The notes under the pieces: generated by a model
Database searches by the model: none
Told to the model about the DNA's origin: nothing
The model's input: only the letters and a program-made list of their open reading frames with translations
Shown here: one piece after another, positions 60,573-64,000 of the stretch
Position numbering within the stretch: the stretch's first letter is position 1
Layout of the letters: each line of letters starts with the position of its first letter
Program-made: the position numbers and the translations under genes
DNA from: Actinotignum schaalii_C
Lineage (GTDB): Bacteria; Actinomycetota; Actinomycetes; Actinomycetales; Actinomycetaceae
Reading direction: 5' to 3'
Length of the DNA: 64,000 nucleotides
NCBI RefSeq assembly: GCF_034119425.1
Contig: NZ_JAWUEL010000004.1
Coordinates: 38,913 to 102,912, forward strand

Positions 60573-62362
60573 GCTTCGATACCGGCGAATTCCGGCAGGT
60601 GGAAGCTACCCGCAAGCTGCGTTGGCCCTGGATTGTTTCCGCGGTTATCGCGATCCTTCTTCTCGCCTACGTGGGTTATGCCTGGTACAGCGCCGACCGC
60701 GTGGCGCGGGGCACCACGGTGGCCGGCATTGAGATCGGCGGGATGAATACCGCCACCGCTACCGAACACCTCGGTGGTGAGGTTGCCGCGCGGGTGGCTC
60801 GCCCGGTTGAGGTGGTTGTGGAGGGCGCCAGTGTGAGCGTGAACCCGGGCGATTACTCCCTGGGCGTGGACGCGGCGGCCACGGTGGAGAGCCTGACCGG
60901 TTTCACCCTCAACCCCGTGGAGATTTTCCATCGCCTCACCGGCAAGGGCGAGGTCGCCCCGAAGGTCACCGTAGACGACGCCGCACTATCCGCCCAGGTG
61001 GATACGATTCGTAACGCCACCGGCGCGGAAGCGCGTAACGCCACCCTCGTGATGGAAGGTACGACGGCGCAGCTCAGCCCGGCGCAAGCCGGGCGCGCCG
61101 TCGATGCGGAGGCCACCCGCGCAGCTCTGATTGAACAGCCGTTGCGCGGCCAGGAACGTATCGAACTGGAAGCGGTGCCTTCCGAACCCGCCATTAGCAC
61201 CGAAGCCGCCGAAAAGGCACGCACGGAACTGGCCGGCCCGCTGGTGTCCGGCGACCTCACCGCGAAGGTGGGGGACCGGGTCGTGAACCTCAGTCCGCAA
61301 ACTCTGGCGCAGGCGGCATCTTTCGTGCCCGAAGGCGCGGCGCTCCAGCTCAAGCTGGACGGTAAGGTGCTGGGCGATGCGGTGCGGGCCGCCGCCCCGG
61401 ATCTGCTCAAACCGGGGGTGGATGCTCGTATTGAGATCGTGGACCACACCACGCCCACGATTATCCCCTCCCAGGACGGCGTGGGTATTGACGACGCTGC
61501 GCTCGCCACCGGCGCTCAGGTTGCCGCGCTGCGTACCGCTGCCGCTGAGCGTCTCGTGGAACTGAGCCCGGCACCAATTCCGGCCGCTTTCAGCACCGCG
61601 GACGCGGAAAAGCTCGGGGTCAAGGAAGTGGTTTCCGAAATTTCCACCCCGCTTACCAGCGATTCGGTGCGTACCACCAATTTGCGGGTGGGAACCCGGA
61701 AAGTCACCGATACCCTGGTCAAACCGAATGAGACGTTCTCCCTGGAAGCGGCGCTCGGTCCTATTGAGTACTCGGAAGGCTTTGTTTCTTCCGGGGTGGT
61801 CATGAACGGTTTCAATAATGAGGCCCTGGGTGGGGGGCTCTCCCAGCTGGCGACGAATGTTTTTAATATCGGCTACCTGGCCGGCTACGAAGATGTGGAG
61901 CACCGCCCCCACACCAAGCATTTTTCCCGCTATCCCATGGGCCGTGAATCCACCCTGTGGTCTGGCTCCATTGACGTGAAGTGGAAGAACACCACCCCCT
62001 ACGGTGCGGTCATCGACACCTACCTGGAGGGTGGCTACGTGGTCACGAAGCTCTGGTCCACGAAGTATTACGATGTCGAAACCTGGACCTCGGAACCGCG
62101 CAATTACCGCCAGCCTGTTATGACGGAAGGCAAGGGGCCGGATTGCGAGCCCCAGGGCTTGGGAGATCCCGGATTTACCGTGACCGTGTCTCGCACCGTG
62201 AAATTGGGAGATAAGGTCGTTGAGGATTCGTCCTATGACTGGACCTACCAGCCCGATCATGGCCGCACCTGCCCGAAGCCGGAGCCGGCCACCCCGCCCG
62301 CACCCGCTCCGCAGCCCGAAGGCGCTCCCGCACCAGCTCCAGCTCCTGCGCCCGGTCACTAG
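60548..62362 (+). CDS. VanW family cell-envelope protein
   Basis: A 604-residue membrane-anchored protein. One N-terminal membrane segment (about residues 28-48) is followed by external putative peptidoglycan-binding repeats (VAGIEIGGMNTATATEHL, VSVNPGDYSLGVD) and then the VanW domain (TNLRVGTRKVTDTLVKPNETFSLEAALG, GGGLSQLATNVFNIGYLAG). A Pro/Ala-rich tail follows. VanW-type proteins occur in vancomycin-resistance clusters and broadly in Gram-positives; their role is unknown. No other van genes are nearby, so this does not indicate resistance. Confidence 0.9.
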   Translation: MRPEHTPLSFDTGEFRQVEATRKLRWPWIVSAVIAILLLAYVGYAWYSADRVARGTTVAGIEIGGMNTATATEHLGGEVAARVARPVEVVVEGASVSVNPGDYSLGVDAAATVESLTGFTLNPVEIFHRLTGKGEVAPKVTVDDAALSAQVDTIRNATGAEARNATLVMEGTTAQLSPAQAGRAVDAEATRAALIEQPLRGQERIELEAVPSEPAISTEAAEKARTELAGPLVSGDLTAKVGDRVVNLSPQTLAQAASFVPEGAALQLKLDGKVLGDAVRAAAPDLLKPGVDARIEIVDHTTPTIIPSQDGVGIDDAALATGAQVAALRTAAAERLVELSPAPIPAAFSTADAEKLGVKEVVSEISTPLTSDSVRTTNLRVGTRKVTDTLVKPNETFSLEAALGPIEYSEGFVSSGVVMNGFNNEALGGGLSQLATNVFNIGYLAGYEDVEHRPHTKHFSRYPMGRESTLWSGSIDVKWKNTTPYGAVIDTYLEGGYVVTKLWSTKYYDVETWTSEPRNYRQPVMTEGKGPDCEPQGLGDPGFTVTVSRTVKLGDKVVEDSSYDWTYQPDHGRTCPKPEPATPPAPAPQPEGAPAPAPAPAPGH

Positions 62363-62413
62363 ATTTGGTGCTGGGCGTGAGCTCGGATTACGGTAGAGGA
62401 GGAGGTGACACCG

Positions 62414-62743
62414 GTGGCTTATGTCATTACTTTGCCGTGCGTCGATACGAAAGATCGGGCGTGCGTGGACGAATGCCCGGTGGATTGCATTTACGAAGGG
62501 GACCGTACCCTCTACATTCACCCGGACGAATGTGTGGATTGCGGGGCCTGTGAACCGGCCTGCCCGGTGGAAGCCATCTATTACGAGGATGATGTTCCCG
62601 AAGAATGGTCAGTGTTCACCGCCGTCAATGCGGAATTCTTCTCTGAATTGGGATCCCCGGGCGGGGCGCAAAGCCTGGGGCCCACCGGCACCGACCACCC
62701 CTATGTGGCCGGCCTGCCGGCGAACGTCAATGATGAGTCCTAG
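62414..62743 (+). CDS. fdxA: Ferredoxin FdxA (seven-iron type)
   Basis: A 109-residue electron carrier. The N-terminal half has two cluster sites: CVDTKDRACVDECPVDCI (3Fe-4S plus one Cys of the second cluster) and CVDCGACEPACPVEAI (4Fe-4S). A C-terminal extension typical of actinobacterial FdxA follows (WSVFTAVNAEFFSELG). The GTG at 62414 is chosen because GGAGGAGG lies 8 bases upstream and AYVITLPCVD is the usual N-terminus. It is followed by a convergent gene. Confidence 0.95.
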   Translation: MAYVITLPCVDTKDRACVDECPVDCIYEGDRTLYIHPDECVDCGACEPACPVEAIYYEDDVPEEWSVFTAVNAEFFSELGSPGGAQSLGPTGTDHPYVAGLPANVNDES

Positions 62744-62776
62744 CGCGCGCCGTCGTTCCGCTCTAGGTGCCCCCAT

Positions 62777-63961
62777 CTAATTGGAAGCGCCGTCGCTCCA
62801 ATCAAGGGTGGTGCGCGCCAGCTCGCGCACCTGCGGCCAGGTGGCCGCGAAGGAAGGAAGCAGCGGGTAGGAGGTAACATCCTCCACGTTCACCCAGCGC
62901 AACTCCATGGACTCCCCGTCGGCCACCGCCTCGAGCCCATCGCGGCAGCGTGCCACGAAGCTGGTATAGGACCAATCCACGTGCGCGGTGGTGAGCTCCC
63001 CGCCGCGGCGTAGATCCGTGGGGGCCAGCGCGGTTTCCTCCGTAAATTCGCGCAGTGCACCCTCCCAGGGTTCCTCGTCCCATTCGCGCGCCCCACCCGG
63101 GAAAGCCCAGGTGGCACCGCCGTGGCTCCAGGGGGAGCGATGCTGGAGCAGGATCTGGATACGGCCGGCGTGGCGCCGGAAAGCCGCGATTCCGGCCGCC
63201 CCGTTCATACCCCAATGGCGTTTGCCGCAACCGCACAGCAGGAAACCGTCCGCGCCGTGATGAACCGTGCCGTGGTGGCTATCGGCCAAGAAACGCTGCG
63301 CGGCTTCCGGAAGCACCCCGAGGGCAGGGCGGGCAGGTTTCGCCCAGAACTGGGTGAAGGACAGGCCCAGGTGCTCCACCAGGGAACGCAGCAGCGGCAG
63401 GGAAATCCCCACCACCCCGTGGTAATCACCCTCGAGGCGGTCAATAAAGGGGCCACCCAGGCCGTCCGCGGTAAAAGAACCGGCCACTTCCAGGGGCTCC
63501 CCGGTGGCGATATACGCCTCGATCTCCGCCGCGCTCAGGTGCGCGAAAGTCACCTTCGCGCGGGAAATCCCGGCCAGGGAACGCCCGGAAGGAACATGGA
63601 CCAGGCAGTGCCCGGTGTGGAGAATTCCGGAATGCCCGGACATGCGGGCCAGGCGTTCGCGGGCGACCTCCGGGGAATGCGGTTTCCCGTAGACCTCACC
63701 CTCGAATTCGAACATGGAATCGCAGCCCACCACAAAATCGGCGCCCTGAGCCGGTCCGGGGGTAGCGGCCACATCGCGGGCTTTGGCCGCGGCCAACGCG
63801 AGCACCCCCTGGGAAGGACCCCCGTGCACTCGCGCGAGCAGCGCATCTTCATCCACGTGCGATACCTGCACCAGCGGCTCCACGCCCGCGGCCCGCAAGG
63901 TGGCCAGGCGGGCCGGAGACTGGCTGGCAAGAGCCAGGGTCAGGGAGGGCAGCGCGGGCAT
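62777..63961 (-). CDS. Maf-family nucleotide pyrophosphatase fused to a Nudix hydrolase
   Basis: A 394-residue two-domain protein. Residues 1-205 are a Maf/YhdE house-cleaning pyrophosphatase (LASQSPARLATLRAAG, VVGCDSMFEFEGEVYGKP, EVAGSFTADGLGGPFIDRL). Residues about 230-390 are a Nudix hydrolase with the box GAREWDEEPWEGALREFTEE, one residue off the consensus at its end (Ala for Gly). A linker with GFLLCGCGKRHWG has a CxC pair. Both halves remove noncanonical nucleotides, so the fusion makes functional sense. It is near the window end but complete. Confidence 0.9.
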   Translation of the reverse strand: MPALPSLTLALASQSPARLATLRAAGVEPLVQVSHVDEDALLARVHGGPSQGVLALAAAKARDVAATPGPAQGADFVVGCDSMFEFEGEVYGKPHSPEVARERLARMSGHSGILHTGHCLVHVPSGRSLAGISRAKVTFAHLSAAEIEAYIATGEPLEVAGSFTADGLGGPFIDRLEGDYHGVVGISLPLLRSLVEHLGLSFTQFWAKPARPALGVLPEAAQRFLADSHHGTVHHGADGFLLCGCGKRHWGMNGAAGIAAFRRHAGRIQILLQHRSPWSHGGATWAFPGGAREWDEEPWEGALREFTEETALAPTDLRRGGELTTAHVDWSYTSFVARCRDGLEAVADGESMELRWVNVEDVTSYPLLPSFAATWPQVRELARTTLDWSDGASN

Positions 63962-64000
63962 ATGCGTTGCAGGTGTGTGCCCGGCGGAGGTGTGCCCCGC

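Noticed and set aside
60548..62362. Vancomycin-resistance locus because of VanW
   Set aside because: No vanHAX, vanRS or vanY genes are present. VanW-domain proteins are common in susceptible Gram-positive bacteria.

Overview
This is a high-GC actinobacterial chromosome segment. It is gene-dense and almost entirely housekeeping. Lineage markers include a mycothiol S-conjugate amidase, the eno-ftsB-DUF501-ppx cluster, rplY-pth-mfd, the greA/mca/haemolysin III/short-chain uppS neighbourhood, an LPXTG-type surface protein and seven-iron ferredoxin fdxA. The gene content and the sortase substrate suggest the Actinomycetaceae, but that placement is inference. I see no rRNA, CRISPR array, insertion sequence, integrase or prophage.

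Layout. 1-4630: the end of an ABC-F ATPase, then a NatA/NatB-type ABC exporter and a TetR regulator on the minus strand. 4701-8000: tRNA-Gln, a GlmU-like protein lacking most of its acetyltransferase domain, prs, and a TauE/SafE permease. 8043-9835: a frameshifted AbiEi/DUF559 gene, then a 745-base gene-free stretch with DnaA-box-like sites, repeats and a hairpin. 9836-14925: rplY-pth-mfd. 15237-16903: an LPXTG surface protein split by a 5-bp repeat. 17045-23206: a small membrane protein, enolase, ftsB, DUF501, ppx/gppA and convergent nhaA. 23387-30536: an unusual short-armed tRNA with a UAA anticodon, a Bax-inhibitor-1 protein, msrA, greA, mca, PPK2, haemolysin III and uppS. 30597-34910: a minus-strand operon of xseA, xseB and a degenerate PfkB protein, with rmuC upstream. 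35105-46034: a dehydrogenase, ychF, two GNAT acetyltransferases, an FMN reductase, ogt, a HAD hydrolase, an M20 amidohydrolase, an orphan DNA methyltransferase, a proline iminopeptidase-like hydrolase and kup. 46158-49693: a small membrane protein, an M18 aminopeptidase and an adenylate-forming enzyme with a lost P-loop. 49694-56658: a peptide ABC transporter operon behind an elaborate leader. 56678-63961: two PH-domain membrane proteins, typA, a membrane protein, a VanW protein, fdxA and a Maf-Nudix fusion.

Functional themes are peptide use (Dpp-type importer, M18 aminopeptidase, prolyl aminopeptidase, M20 hydrolase), envelope building (GlmU-like protein, UppS, FtsB, VanW, surface protein), stress and redox repair (MsrA, Mca, Ogt, Mfd, ExoVII, RmuC) and ion homeostasis (NhaA, Kup). 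Several genes (ftsB, ychF, kup, the M18 peptidase, the S33 hydrolase, the TetR gene) have a -10-like hexamer 7-8 bases before the start codon, which suggests leaderless transcripts.

I found no convincing new multi-gene system. The best leads are a putative attenuator with a 28-codon leader ORF before the peptide transporter, the pentamer-switched surface protein, the truncated GlmU, the short-armed tRNA(UAA), and two enzymes that keep their fold but have lost a key motif.
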